From CAZNGF01 sp964572855 (GTDB taxonomy: Bacteria > Bipolaricaulota > Bipolaricaulia > RBG-16-55-9 > JAJCYT01), in assembly GCA_964572855.1 (NCBI GenBank), contig CAZNGF010000003.1, forward strand, positions 19,439-83,438: 64,000 nucleotides of DNA, given 5' to 3'. The notes under the pieces are model-generated. The model did no database searches. It had not been told where the DNA came from and saw nothing but the letters and a program-made list of their open reading frames with translations. The position numbers were made by a program, and so were the translations under genes. Below are positions 33,469 to 42,162 of this stretch, one piece after another; the first letter of the stretch is position 1, and each line of letters begins with the position of its first letter.

Positions 33469-35598
33469 ATGACAGCGTTTAGACGTGTATTTCTGTTGGC
33501 ACTGGTCGCGTTATTCGTCGTGGGGGGAGCGTGGCAGGGGTGGGCACAGCCGTCCGACACCCACGATATTTTCTTCCTGATCGAGCAGGGGGACTTCTCG
33601 GTTCCGATCACCCCGATCAGCCAGGATGGGTCTGCCTTTGCCTTTTACAACTTCAACAACGACCAGTCGAACACCGGGCTCGAGGTGCCGGAGCACAGCC
33701 TGATCGTGCTGCACGTGGACCGCACCACGGACAACGTGAGCCTGATCCTGATTCAGAGCTCGCCGCAGAACCCGGCGGGCGGCTCGGCCAGCTTCTCGTT
33801 CGACGGGCTGCCGGCCGGCGCCCAGATCGCGCTGCGCGACGACGAGACCGACACCTACAACTTCACGCCGCCCACCGCGCAGATGAGCTGGCAGTGGCTG
33901 CCGGAGCACAGCGACGGCGTCGTGATTAACAACCTGGGCGATGAGTTCGAGCTCACGATCACCCCGAACTTCATCTCGGGGATCAACGCCTGGGACGTCG
34001 TCGACGGCGAGACGCGCAGCCCGACGAGCCTGCCCAACCTGTTCGATCCCGTCACGATCCGGGGCACCCGCAACGCCCCGCCCGAGCCTCGCTTCTCGGT
34101 GACCCCGGAGAGCATCAACATCAACGTGGCGGTGACCTTCGACGCCAGCGAGTCGTTCGACTCCGACGGCACCATCGCCAAGTACGAATGGGATTTCGAC
34201 GGCGACGGCGTCTTCGACGTCGAGACCACGCGCCCCACGGTGCAGCACACCTTCAGCTCGGGTGGCACGGCCGAGGTCACGCTGCGCGTCACCGACTCCA
34301 GCGGCGGCACGGCCGAGACCACGCGCACGTTCACGATTGCCGAGGAGATCGTCTCGGCGACGCGCACGATCTCGACGCCGCAGGCGCTGCCGGGGCTTGC
34401 CTTCCGCGTGCGGGTCGACCTCACGATGCGCGCCGACGTCAACGGCCTGGGCCTGGACGAATCCCTGCCCTCGGGCTGGGAGGTCACCCCGATCGACAAC
34501 GCCGGGGCCACCTTCAAGCGCGCCGAGAACCAGTGGGTGTTCCCGTCGATCCTGCGCGCCGGCGAGACGCGCCGCATCGTCTACGACGTCACGGTGCAGC
34601 CCGGCGCGGTCAGCAGCGGGCCGCTGCCCGCGCGCCTCGAGATCGCCGGCGACGTCGACAGCGCCTCGCCCGCGTTCCGCTCGGCCGTCATCGGCGAGCG
34701 CGGCGTGGAGATCACGAGTTGCCTGTCGATCCCGGTGGCGCTGGCCCACTTGGACCCGAACACCGACGTGGTGGACCTGCGCAACAGTGAAGAGATCAAC
34801 TTCGACCAACTGCAGCGGGCCGTGACCTTCTGGATCGAGGAGATCGGCGTGCCGCAAACCTGCGACGCGCTCGTCGACCTCGAGATGCTCAAGACGCTCA
34901 CGGCGCGCGAGCTCACCAACACGCCGGTGGACCAGCCGCTGCAGCAGCTCGACTTCGCCGACGTGATCCAGCCCACGGCCACGCGCACCGTGCTCACGCC
35001 GCTGCCCTTCCACCAGCTCTACCTGCCCGCGCCGGAGGGCGACGCCTTCCGCGTGCGACTCGACGTGAGCGCGGATCAGGACGTCCAGGGGCTGGCCGTG
35101 AGCGAGAACCTGCCGCAGACTTGGCAGCTGCGCCCGGTCAACAACGCCGGCGCCTCGTTCAACCCGCGCACCCGGGAGTGGCTCTTCACCGAGCGGGTGC
35201 TGGCGGGCGAGACGCGCAGTATCGTCTACGAGGTCGTGGTGGACGAGGACGAGACCAGTGGGTCGTTTGCGATCAGCGGCTCGGTCTCCAGCGCGCTGCC
35301 GAGCTTCCAGGCGGCGGCGCAGCAGGACGGCGCGGTCGAGGTGGTGGAGTGCCTGAGCGTGCCGGTGGCCATCGCCCACCTGAACACGCGCGAAGAGACC
35401 ATCGACATCTCGCTCTCGAATCAAATCAGCTTCGACCAAATCCAGGCGGCCATCGCCTTCTGGCTCGAGGACCAGGAAGTCGTGGGCACGTGCGGCAAGA
35501 CCATCGACTTCGAGGACATCAAGGCGCTGATCGCGGCCTGGCTCACCGACACGCCGGTCGACCAGCCCCTGAGCGAGACGCCGGGGCGGGAGTTCTAG
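33469..35598 (+). CDS. Secreted PKD protein with two copies of a shared beta-plus-helical module (protein A)
   Basis: A 709-residue protein. Residues 1-26 are a signal peptide; 27-200 an unrecognised beta-rich domain; 205-292 a PKD domain (YEWDFDGDGVFDVE). Two repeats follow, about 297-490 and 504-701. Each has a beta part (GL.L/V.E.LP..W, then DNAGATFK/NNAGASFN, W.F, AGETR.IVY) and an 80-residue helical part beginning CLS.PVA.AHL, with I.FDQ.Q.A...FW and ending TNTPVDQPL or TDTPVDQPL. The helical part resembles a dockerin-like two-helix repeat but lacks the dockerin calcium-loop residues. RBS GAAGGAGG precedes ATG 33469. First of three related genes; probably an extracellular or envelope assembly. 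No enzyme domain is recognised. Confidence 0.8.
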   Translation: MTAFRRVFLLALVALFVVGGAWQGWAQPSDTHDIFFLIEQGDFSVPITPISQDGSAFAFYNFNNDQSNTGLEVPEHSLIVLHVDRTTDNVSLILIQSSPQNPAGGSASFSFDGLPAGAQIALRDDETDTYNFTPPTAQMSWQWLPEHSDGVVINNLGDEFELTITPNFISGINAWDVVDGETRSPTSLPNLFDPVTIRGTRNAPPEPRFSVTPESININVAVTFDASESFDSDGTIAKYEWDFDGDGVFDVETTRPTVQHTFSSGGTAEVTLRVTDSSGGTAETTRTFTIAEEIVSATRTISTPQALPGLAFRVRVDLTMRADVNGLGLDESLPSGWEVTPIDNAGATFKRAENQWVFPSILRAGETRRIVYDVTVQPGAVSSGPLPARLEIAGDVDSASPAFRSAVIGERGVEITSCLSIPVALAHLDPNTDVVDLRNSEEINFDQLQRAVTFWIEEIGVPQTCDALVDLEMLKTLTARELTNTPVDQPLQQLDFADVIQPTATRTVLTPLPFHQLYLPAPEGDAFRVRLDVSADQDVQGLAVSENLPQTWQLRPVNNAGASFNPRTREWLFTERVLAGETRSIVYEVVVDEDETSGSFAISGSVSSALPSFQAAAQQDGAVEVVECLSVPVAIAHLNTREETIDISLSNQISFDQIQAAIAFWLEDQEVVGTCGKTIDFEDIKALIAAWLTDTPVDQPLSETPGREF

Positions 35599-35661
35599 CG
35601 CGCCGGCGGGGGGAGGCGACCCGTCACGCAAACGAAAATGCCCGCAACGGGAGCAGCCACA

Positions 35662-35681
35662 GCGGCGCCCACGGGCGCCGC
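35662..35681 (+). terminator. Hairpin between PKD proteins A and B
   Basis: GCGGCGCCC-AC-GGGCGCCGC, a 9-bp perfect stem ending 12 bases before the start of protein B. No T-run follows, so it is more likely an mRNA processing or stability element than a terminator. Confidence 0.45.
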
Positions 35682-35693
35682 AGAAGGAGGAGG

Positions 35694-37580
35694 ATGAGCT
35701 TGTCAAGGAGATGGATCTATCCGTTCGCGTTCATCGTGTTTTGTCTGGTGCCCGTGGTGGGGGCCTGGGCCCAGGCGCAAACGTCGTCCGACCTGCAGCT
35801 GCTGCACAACGTGACCCCGAACGAGATCTTCGTGCGGGACGCGGCCGACGACTCGCCCCGCACCGCCGAGGTGGACCTGTCGCTGCGCGCCGGCGAGGGC
35901 GACGACCTCCCGCTGGACCTCGTGCTCGTGTTCGACCGTTCGGCCACGGCCGACGTCGACTTCTTGCACGAGGTGGGCGAGGCGTTCCTGAGCACGCTGG
36001 GGCGCGACGACCGCGTCGCGCTGGTCTCGTTCGCGGAAAGCGCCTCGGTGGACGTCGAGCTCACCAACTCGGCCACGGCGCTGCGCCGCGGACTCGAGGG
36101 GCTGCGCAACCAGGGCAAGACCGCCGTGGGCGACGGGCTGTTCGCCGCCACCCAGCACTTGCTGCAGCGCGGCCGCGACGGGGCGCTCTGGGTCGAGGTG
36201 CTGGTCACCGACGGGCGGGCCAACGCCGGGCGCGACCCCGAACTGCAGGCCCAGCGCGCGGCCGACAACGGCGCGCTCTTGTTCACGGTCGGCACCGGGC
36301 GCAACCCCGCTGAGGACCTGCTGCGCACGCTGGCCGAGGTCGCGGGGGGCGCCTTCTTCCGCAGTTTCAGCTTCGACCTGGTCGACGAGGTGCTGGCGCG
36401 CACCGAGTTCACGGTGGCGGCGCGCGACCTTCTGATCGTCGAGACGCTTTCGGCCGGGATCCTCTACGAGGGCGCCTCGCTCAACCCGCCGGACGCCGTG
36501 CGCGCCGACGGACTGCGCGGCACGCGGCTGGAGTGGCGGCTGGATTCGCTTGACGCCGGGGAGGAGTGGCGCACGCGCTACCGCGTGAGCGCCGAACAGG
36601 AGGGGGTGCAGACGTTAAACCAGAGCCCGTCCGAGCTCAGCTTCGAGGACTTCCGCGGCCAGCGCGTTACCCAGGCGCTCCCGACGCTGCGCTTTTCCGT
36701 GCGCGGCCCGCGCCCGGCCAACGCGCGCCCCACGGCCGACTTCGGCTTCTCGCCGGAGGGGCCCAGCACGCGCGACGAGGTGCAGTTTACCGACCGTTCC
36801 AGCGACCCCGACGGCTCGCTCACGGCCTGGGAATGGGACTTCGGCGACGGGGCGACTTCCAGCGAGCGCAGCCCGACGCACCGCTACGCCCGCGACGGGC
36901 GCTACACGGTGTCGCTCACCGTGACCGACGACCGGGACGGCCAGCAAACCGTCACGCGCACGATCACGGTCTCGACCAAGCGGCTCAGCGTCGTGCGCAC
37001 CATCGAGACCTTCCTGCCCACGGACACGACCCTGGCCGGCGAGACCTTCCGGGTCACGCTCGAGATCAGGGCCAACGAGAGCTTCAACGGCCTGGGCGTG
37101 GACGAGAACCTGCCCGAAGGCTGGACCGTCACGACCGTGGACAACGGCGGCGCGCGCTTCAAGCCGGACGCGCTGCAGTGGGTGTTTTTGGAGAACGTGT
37201 TGCCCGAGGAGACGCGCACCATCACCTACGACGTGATCGTGCCCGAGAACGCCCAGCCGGGCGTCTACAACTTCAACGGCATCGCCACCAGCGCCTCGCC
37301 GCAGCTCGAGACCAAGGTCGACGGCGACAGCCAGGTCGAGATCAAGGGCAGCCTCGACGTCGAGCTGGTGCTCTCGCGCTGGGACACCCAGGCCGACGCG
37401 CTCGACCTGCAGCTCTCCGACGAAATCAGCTTCGAGCAGGTCCAGCTGGCGGTGGCCTGGTGGCTCGACGGCAGCGTCGTGCCGCACAGCGGCGGCAAGG
37501 TGATCGACTTCTTCACGGTGCAGCGCGTGATCGCGCGCTGGCTCACGGGCACCCCGGTGGACGAGGCACTCGAGACTTAA
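35694..37580 (+). CDS. Secreted VWA-PKD protein with the shared module (protein B)
   Basis: A 628-residue protein with a signal peptide (FAFIVFCLVPVVGAWAQA), a von Willebrand A domain at about 74-235 (metal site DRSAT at 81-85 in LDLVLVFDRSATAD, Thr in QGKTAVGDGL, Asp in VTDGRAN), a linker resembling the region after VWA in other secreted proteins, a PKD domain at about 365-445 (AWEWDFGDGATSS), and one copy of the module of protein A (about 450-628): GLGVDENLPEGW, DNGGARFK, WVF, ETRTITYDV, then SDEISFEQVQLAVAWWLDG and RVIARWLTGTPVDEAL. ATG at 35694 has AGGAGGAGG upstream. VWA suggests metal-dependent protein binding. It lies 95 bases after protein A in the same operon. Confidence 0.82.
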   Translation: MSLSRRWIYPFAFIVFCLVPVVGAWAQAQTSSDLQLLHNVTPNEIFVRDAADDSPRTAEVDLSLRAGEGDDLPLDLVLVFDRSATADVDFLHEVGEAFLSTLGRDDRVALVSFAESASVDVELTNSATALRRGLEGLRNQGKTAVGDGLFAATQHLLQRGRDGALWVEVLVTDGRANAGRDPELQAQRAADNGALLFTVGTGRNPAEDLLRTLAEVAGGAFFRSFSFDLVDEVLARTEFTVAARDLLIVETLSAGILYEGASLNPPDAVRADGLRGTRLEWRLDSLDAGEEWRTRYRVSAEQEGVQTLNQSPSELSFEDFRGQRVTQALPTLRFSVRGPRPANARPTADFGFSPEGPSTRDEVQFTDRSSDPDGSLTAWEWDFGDGATSSERSPTHRYARDGRYTVSLTVTDDRDGQQTVTRTITVSTKRLSVVRTIETFLPTDTTLAGETFRVTLEIRANESFNGLGVDENLPEGWTVTTVDNGGARFKPDALQWVFLENVLPEETRTITYDVIVPENAQPGVYNFNGIATSASPQLETKVDGDSQVEIKGSLDVELVLSRWDTQADALDLQLSDEISFEQVQLAVAWWLDGSVVPHSGGKVIDFFTVQRVIARWLTGTPVDEALET

Positions 37581-37597
37581 AAGGAGCGTGTCCCCTT

Positions 37598-38323
37598 ATG
37601 CGTAGTCGTTGGTTGCTGACGGCGTGGATCCTGATCGGACTGTCGGGCGTGGGCGGCTGGGCCTCGGAGGCCAACCCGCCGGTGGCCTCTTTTTTGGTTT
37701 CCCCCGAGCAGCCCACCACCAACGACGCCGTCACGCTCGACGCCGCCGCCTCCTACGGGCGCGACGCCGAGCTGACGCGCTACGAGTGGGACTTCGACGG
37801 GGACGGCACCTTCGACCGCAGCACGACCCAGTCAAGCGTGCGGCACTTCTTCGCCGAGCCGGGCAGCTACCGCGTCACGCTGCGGGTGTTCGACCGCGCC
37901 GACGGGCGGGCCACCTTCTTCCGCGACCTCGAGGTGTTGTCCTCGCCCGTGGTGGCGCGCCGCACGTTCGAGACCGCGCTCAACGACAACCGCGTGCTGG
38001 CCGGCGGCGCCGTCACCGTGACCGTCACGGTCCGCGTCGACGAGGAATTGAGCGGGATGGGCTTGGCCGAAGCGCTGCCCGCGGGCTGGCGCGCCCGCCC
38101 GATCGACGACGACGGCGCGCTGTTCAAGCGCGAGGGCGAGCGGCTACAGTGGCTCTGGTCCGAGGTGCTTGCCCCGGGGCGCACGCTCACCGTGCGCTAC
38201 AGTCTGACCGTGAGCGACACGGCCCCGCGCGGCACCTACGCCCTCGACGGCCGCCTCACCAGCTTCGGCCAGCACCGCTTCGACCTGCCGGTCCACAGCC
38301 GCGACCTGCTGGAAGTCCTGTAG
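37598..38323 (+). CDS. Secreted PKD protein with the beta part of the shared module only (protein C)
   Basis: A 241-residue protein: signal peptide (WLLTAWILIGLSGVGGWA), PKD domain at about 26-110 (YEWDFDGDGTFDRS, FFAEPGSYRVTLRVFD), then one beta half-module (about 113-241) with GMGLAEALPAGW, DDDGALFK, LQWLW, LTVRYSLTV. The helical half present in proteins A and B is missing, so the protein ends after the beta part. ATG at 37598 follows protein B by 17 bases, with AAAAGGAG upstream at a rather long spacing. A palindrome at 38365-38384 ends the unit. Its short form may act as an accessory or cap of the assembly formed by A and B. Confidence 0.78.
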   Translation: MRSRWLLTAWILIGLSGVGGWASEANPPVASFLVSPEQPTTNDAVTLDAAASYGRDAELTRYEWDFDGDGTFDRSTTQSSVRHFFAEPGSYRVTLRVFDRADGRATFFRDLEVLSSPVVARRTFETALNDNRVLAGGAVTVTVTVRVDEELSGMGLAEALPAGWRARPIDDDGALFKREGERLQWLWSEVLAPGRTLTVRYSLTVSDTAPRGTYALDGRLTSFGQHRFDLPVHSRDLLEVL

Positions 38324-38364
38324 CACCCTTCGGGCCGCAGCCCCCGCGCAAACGCCCTTGAACA

Positions 38365-38384
38365 CGGGGCCCGGCCGGGCCCCG
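38365..38384 (+). terminator. Palindrome ending the PKD operon
   Basis: CGGGGCCCGGCCGGGCCCCG, a perfect 20-base palindrome followed by CTTTCC. Possible terminator with a weak pyrimidine tail. Confidence 0.5.
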
Positions 38385-38436
38385 CTTTCCTTCCCGCAAC
38401 CGTTCCGACCGCAAGCCCCCCTTCCTGTGGGCACTA

Positions 38437-38466
38437 TTGACGGAAGCGGGCCACATGTGCTATGAT
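38437..38466 (+). promoter_or_regulatory. Promoter of the DeoR-type regulator gene
   Basis: TTGACG (38437-38442), 18-base spacer, TATGAT (38461-38466). The -10 contains the upstream ATG at 38462, so translation must begin further down. Confidence 0.6.
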
Positions 38467-38497
38467 CGGGACGAGAACGAAAGGATTCAGAAGCAAT

Positions 38498-39253
38498 TTG
38501 CTAGTAGATGAAAGGCGTCATCGAATCGCTTCCCTGGTATCGACGCGCGGGGCCATCACGGTGGCCGAGTTGAGCGAGCAGCTGGGGGTGTCGGCGGTGA
38601 CCATCCGCTCCGACCTGGAGGCGCTGGAACAGCGCGGATTGCTCAAGCGGAACCACGGCGGCGCCGTGGCCACGCAGGTCCTTCGTTACGCCCCCGACTT
38701 CCTGGAACGCTCCAGCCACCACCGCCAGGAAAAGGAGCGCATCGCGCAGGCCGCCGCCGAATTGATTCAAGACGGCGACCGGATCATTCTGGACGCGGGC
38801 AGCACGACGTTGGCGCTGGCGCGCCAGCTCCATCGCCGCGAATTGAGCGTGATCACCAACTCCATGTACCTGCTGAACGAACTGGCCAACGCGCCCCGGA
38901 TCGAACTGGTGGCTCTGGGCGGGACGTTGTACCAGCCGAACCTGTGTTTCGTCGGCCCGCTGGCCGAGGCGTTCTTGGACGGCGTGCACGTGACCAAGGC
39001 CTTTCTGGGCGTCAACGGGGTCTCGCCCCGCGGGATCTCGGCCGCCAACGCCCTGGAAGCCGGCATCAAGCGCCGCATGGTGTGGGCGGCCGACCGAACC
39101 GTCGTGTTGAGCGACACCTCGAAGGTCGGGGTCGAGAGCTTCGTCTCGATCGCGCCGCTGAACCGGGTCCACCAACTCATCACGGGCTGCGAGCTGGCCG
39201 CGCCGCAGCGGGCGGCGCTCGACGAAGCGGGGCTCGACGTGGTGATGGCCTGA
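38498..39253 (+). CDS. DeoR family transcriptional regulator
   Basis: A 251-residue repressor. The N-terminal HTH (about 1-55) reads ERRHRIASLVSTRGAITVAELSEQLG-like with VSAVTIRSDLEALEQRGLLKRNHGGA, the standard DeoR signature; the C-terminal DeoRC domain (about 75-230) has ILDAGSTTLALARQL and VITNSMYLLNEL, binding phosphorylated sugars. The start chosen is TTG at 38498, since the ATG at 38462 lies inside the -10 of the promoter. It stands just upstream of the MalEFG-type sugar ABC operon on the same strand and probably represses it in answer to a sugar phosphate. Confidence 0.88.
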   Translation: MLVDERRHRIASLVSTRGAITVAELSEQLGVSAVTIRSDLEALEQRGLLKRNHGGAVATQVLRYAPDFLERSSHHRQEKERIAQAAAELIQDGDRIILDAGSTTLALARQLHRRELSVITNSMYLLNELANAPRIELVALGGTLYQPNLCFVGPLAEAFLDGVHVTKAFLGVNGVSPRGISAANALEAGIKRRMVWAADRTVVLSDTSKVGVESFVSIAPLNRVHQLITGCELAAPQRAALDEAGLDVVMA

Positions 39254-39443
39254 ACCCGGAAGAGCTGATTGGGGTCATTGTGCCGCAACGACCACGCAGC
39301 AAGGATGGGAGCCGATACCCCATCGGAGCTGGAGCGCCTGATAAGACGCACGATTCGAACGCGAAGGGAGGTGAGACATGGAACAACGCTTCCGGTCGTA
39401 TCGAGTCTGCCGTTACGCAAAACAATAGGAGGGAGTTCACACC

Positions 39444-40790
39444 ATGTTAAAGCGAAGCTTTACCGTTCTACTCATCGCGGTGTTCGCCTTTGCCGGCATG
39501 TTCGCCATGACCTCGTCCAACGCCGCCCAGGCGCAGGACAAGGAGGTCGTCACGTTCGTGACCAGCTTCGAGGGCGACGAGCTGGCCGACTTCCGACGCA
39601 TCGTCGAGAACTTCAACTCGGAGAGCGAGGCCACCGAGGTGCGGGTCGAGGCCGTGGGCCGCAACCTGAACCAGATCCTCAACTCGCGCGTGGCCGCCGG
39701 CAACCCGCCGGACATGGCCAACTTCCCGCAGCCCGGCGTCGTGGTCGAGTTCGCCCAAACCGGCGACCTCGTGCCGATCGACGGCATGCTGAGCGACGAG
39801 ATCCTGGCCCAGCAGCCGCAGGGCTTCCTGGACTTCGGGACCGTGGACGGCCAGCTGGTGGGCGTCACCCCGATCGCCAGCCTCAAGAGCCTGGTGTGGT
39901 ACAACAAGCCCGCCTTCGAGGCCGGCGGCTATGAGATCCCGGGCAGCCTGCAGGAGCTCAAAACCCTGACCGAGCAGATCGCCGCCGACGGCACGACGCC
40001 CTGGTGCATCGGCGTCGAGAGCGGCGCGGCCTCCGGCTGGCCGGGGACCGACTGGATGGAGGACCTGGCGCTGCGCATGTTCGGCGCCGAGTTCTACGAC
40101 GCCTGGGTGGACCACGACATCCCGTGGACCGACGAGCGCGTCAAGGAGCTGTTCGAGGAGTTCCTGTTCTTCACCCGCGACGAGCACGTCTTCGGCGGTT
40201 CGACCAACGTGCTGGCCACCAACTTCGGCGACGCCGTGGCCGGGCTGGTCAACGACCCGGTGGACTGCCTCATGCACCGGCAGGCCACCTTCATCCGCGA
40301 GTTCATCGCCAACGCGAACCCCGACGTCGTCTTCGGCGAGGAGATCGACGTGTTCATCTTCCCGCCGGGCCCCGCGCAGAACCTCGACGGCGGCCCCGCG
40401 CCCATCCTGGGTGGCGGCGACGTGTTCGCGGCCTTCAACGAGAGCGACGGCGTGGCCGAATTCCTGAACTACGTGGCCTCGGTCGAGGCCCAGCGCCTCT
40501 GGGCCCTGCTGAACCCGGGCCGCATCGGCACCAACGCGGCGCTGCCGCTGAGCGTCTACGTGGACGCCGACGGCAACCCCGACCAGATCACGCGCAACGC
40601 GGCGCAGGCCCTGACCAGCGCCGAGCTGTTCCGCTTCGACGGGTCGGACCTGATGCCGGGCGCCGTGGGCGCCGGCAGCTTCTGGACCGGCGTGCTGGAC
40701 GCGGTCAGCGGCGAAAGCCTGGACACCGTGTTGCAGAACATCGAGGCCACCGCGGACGACGCCTACACCACGGGCGCGGCCACGGACTAA
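39444..40790 (+). CDS. Sugar ABC transporter substrate-binding protein (SBP family 1)
   Basis: A 448-residue extracytoplasmic protein with a signal peptide (SFTVLLIAVFAFAGMFAM, ending near AAQAQ-DKE). The fold matches family-1 oligosaccharide-binding proteins: VTFVTSFEGDELADFRRIVENFN, NQILNSRVAAGNPPDMANFPQPG, TPIASLKSLVWYNKPAFEAGGYE and GGGDVFAAFNESDG. AglE/ GgtB-like proteins of this type import alpha-glucosides, glucosylglycerol, sucrose or trehalose. GGGAG lies eight bases before ATG 39444. A strong hairpin follows, then two permeases; the ATPase is elsewhere. The nearby sucrose-phosphate-synthase-like gene makes a compatible-solute sugar a likely ligand, by inference. Confidence 0.9.
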   Translation: MLKRSFTVLLIAVFAFAGMFAMTSSNAAQAQDKEVVTFVTSFEGDELADFRRIVENFNSESEATEVRVEAVGRNLNQILNSRVAAGNPPDMANFPQPGVVVEFAQTGDLVPIDGMLSDEILAQQPQGFLDFGTVDGQLVGVTPIASLKSLVWYNKPAFEAGGYEIPGSLQELKTLTEQIAADGTTPWCIGVESGAASGWPGTDWMEDLALRMFGAEFYDAWVDHDIPWTDERVKELFEEFLFFTRDEHVFGGSTNVLATNFGDAVAGLVNDPVDCLMHRQATFIREFIANANPDVVFGEEIDVFIFPPGPAQNLDGGPAPILGGGDVFAAFNESDGVAEFLNYVASVEAQRLWALLNPGRIGTNAALPLSVYVDADGNPDQITRNAAQALTSAELFRFDGSDLMPGAVGAGSFWTGVLDAVSGESLDTVLQNIEATADDAYTTGAATD

Positions 40791-40810
40791 GCGACGCTCA
40801 CGCGAGCACG

Positions 40811-40842
40811 AAGGGGGCGGGGCCGCCGGCCCCGCCCCTTTT
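40811..40842 (+). terminator. Hairpin with T-run after the sugar-binding protein gene (attenuator)
   Basis: Eleven-bp GC stem GGGGCGGGGCC/GGCCCCGCCCC (40814-40824 and 40828-40838), loop GCC, then TTTT. Placed between the binding-protein and permease genes. Confidence 0.8.
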
Positions 40843-40884
40843 CACTAGCCCCCGCGGACGCCGGGGAGGGGAAGGTTGATCCGC

Positions 40885-42162
40885 ATGCAGCAACAACGAT
40901 GGTACGTGCCCTGGCTCTACATCCTGCCCGCGCTTGCCATCCTCGGGACGCTGCTCGTCTATCCGATGATCGACACGCTCATCGCCAGCTTCTTTGACAA
41001 TTACTATCGACCCTCCGAGCGCGCCCCGACGACGTTCGTGGGCTGGGACAACTACACCGACGCCTTCAACGACAACGCCATGATCATCGCGTTCCGCAAC
41101 AACGCGCTCTGGCTCCTGTTGATGACCTCGATGACGGTCGGGCTCGGGCTCGTGCTGGCCGTGCTGCTGGACCGGGTGAAGTACGAGGTGGTGGCCAAAT
41201 CGGTCATCTTCATGCCCATGGCCATCTCGTTCACGGCCGCCTCGGTCATCTGGCGCTTCGTCTACGCCTTCAAGCCGCCCAGCCAACCCCAGATCGGCTT
41301 GTTGAACGGCTTTCTGTCCAGCGTGCGCGACCTGATGGCCAACCCCGCCGTGCTCCAGACGCTCACGGTCTTGCTCTACGTCACCGGCGGGATTGCGCTC
41401 TTGCTCTGGCTCATCGGGATCTTCCGCTCGGTGAGCGAGACCCTGCTCGCCTACAAGGAGGAGGGCCGTTGGCCGAGCTTGGCCTACGTCATCCTTGGCG
41501 GCTTCCTCATGATCGCGCTCCATTACCTCATCACCTGGGGACTCGGGACGCCCGCGTCCGGCTCGGCGCTCGAGATGGTCTGGGGCGCGTTGCTGGGGGC
41601 CGGCGTCGTGTTGCTGCTGTTCCCGCCGCTGCGGGACAAGCGCCTGGCCGCGCCGTTCGTGGTCACGCTCATGGTCGCCCTCGTGCTGGAGTTTTTGGTG
41701 TCCCAGGTGGGCTTCGAGCCCAAGTTCTGGCTCATCGAGCGCCCCTGGGTCAACAACGTGGCCCTGATCGTGCCGGGCATCTGGATCTGGACCGGCTTTA
41801 GCATGGTTATCCTCTCGGCGGCCTACAAGGGGATCCCGGCCGACCTGCTCGAGGCCGCCCGCATCGACGGGGCCAACGAGTGGCAGGTGTTCTGGAACAT
41901 CATCATCCCGTTCATGAAGTCCACCCTGGCCGTGGTCACGACCACCATCGTCATCTTCGTGCTCAAGATGTTCGACATCGTCTACGTCATGACCAACGGC
42001 AACTACGGCACCGAGGTGCTGGCCAACCGCATGTTCCGCACCATGGTCGACTTCCGCGACTACGAGAAGGCCAACGCCATCGCGGTCGTGCTGCTGCTGT
42101 TGACGATCCCGTTCATCTACATCAACATCCGCCGCTTCCGGGTCCAGGAGGAGATGCGCTAA
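40885..42162 (+). CDS. Sugar ABC transporter permease (MalF/UgpA-like) with extra membrane insert
   Basis: A 425-residue permease. The usual parts are present: PWLYILPALAILGTLLVYP first helix, IFMPMAISFTAASVIWRFVY, IWIWTGFSMVILSAAYKGIP and the coupling loop EAARIDGANEWQVFWNIIIP. Ordinary members have about 290-310 residues; the excess is an insert of about 115 residues (about 141-260) between the QIGLLNGFLSS loop and the FEPKFWLIERPWVNNVAL segment, with about four hydrophobic stretches (VLLYVTGGIALLLWLIGIF, LAYVILGGFLMIALHYLI, MVWGALLGAGVVLLLF, PFVVTLMVALVLEFLV). ATG at 40885 is preferred to TTG at 40876 because of ribosome-site spacing. It works with the MalG-like permease downstream. Confidence 0.88.
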   Translation: MQQQRWYVPWLYILPALAILGTLLVYPMIDTLIASFFDNYYRPSERAPTTFVGWDNYTDAFNDNAMIIAFRNNALWLLLMTSMTVGLGLVLAVLLDRVKYEVVAKSVIFMPMAISFTAASVIWRFVYAFKPPSQPQIGLLNGFLSSVRDLMANPAVLQTLTVLLYVTGGIALLLWLIGIFRSVSETLLAYKEEGRWPSLAYVILGGFLMIALHYLITWGLGTPASGSALEMVWGALLGAGVVLLLFPPLRDKRLAAPFVVTLMVALVLEFLVSQVGFEPKFWLIERPWVNNVALIVPGIWIWTGFSMVILSAAYKGIPADLLEAARIDGANEWQVFWNIIIPFMKSTLAVVTTTIVIFVLKMFDIVYVMTNGNYGTEVLANRMFRTMVDFRDYEKANAIAVVLLLLTIPFIYINIRRFRVQEEMR

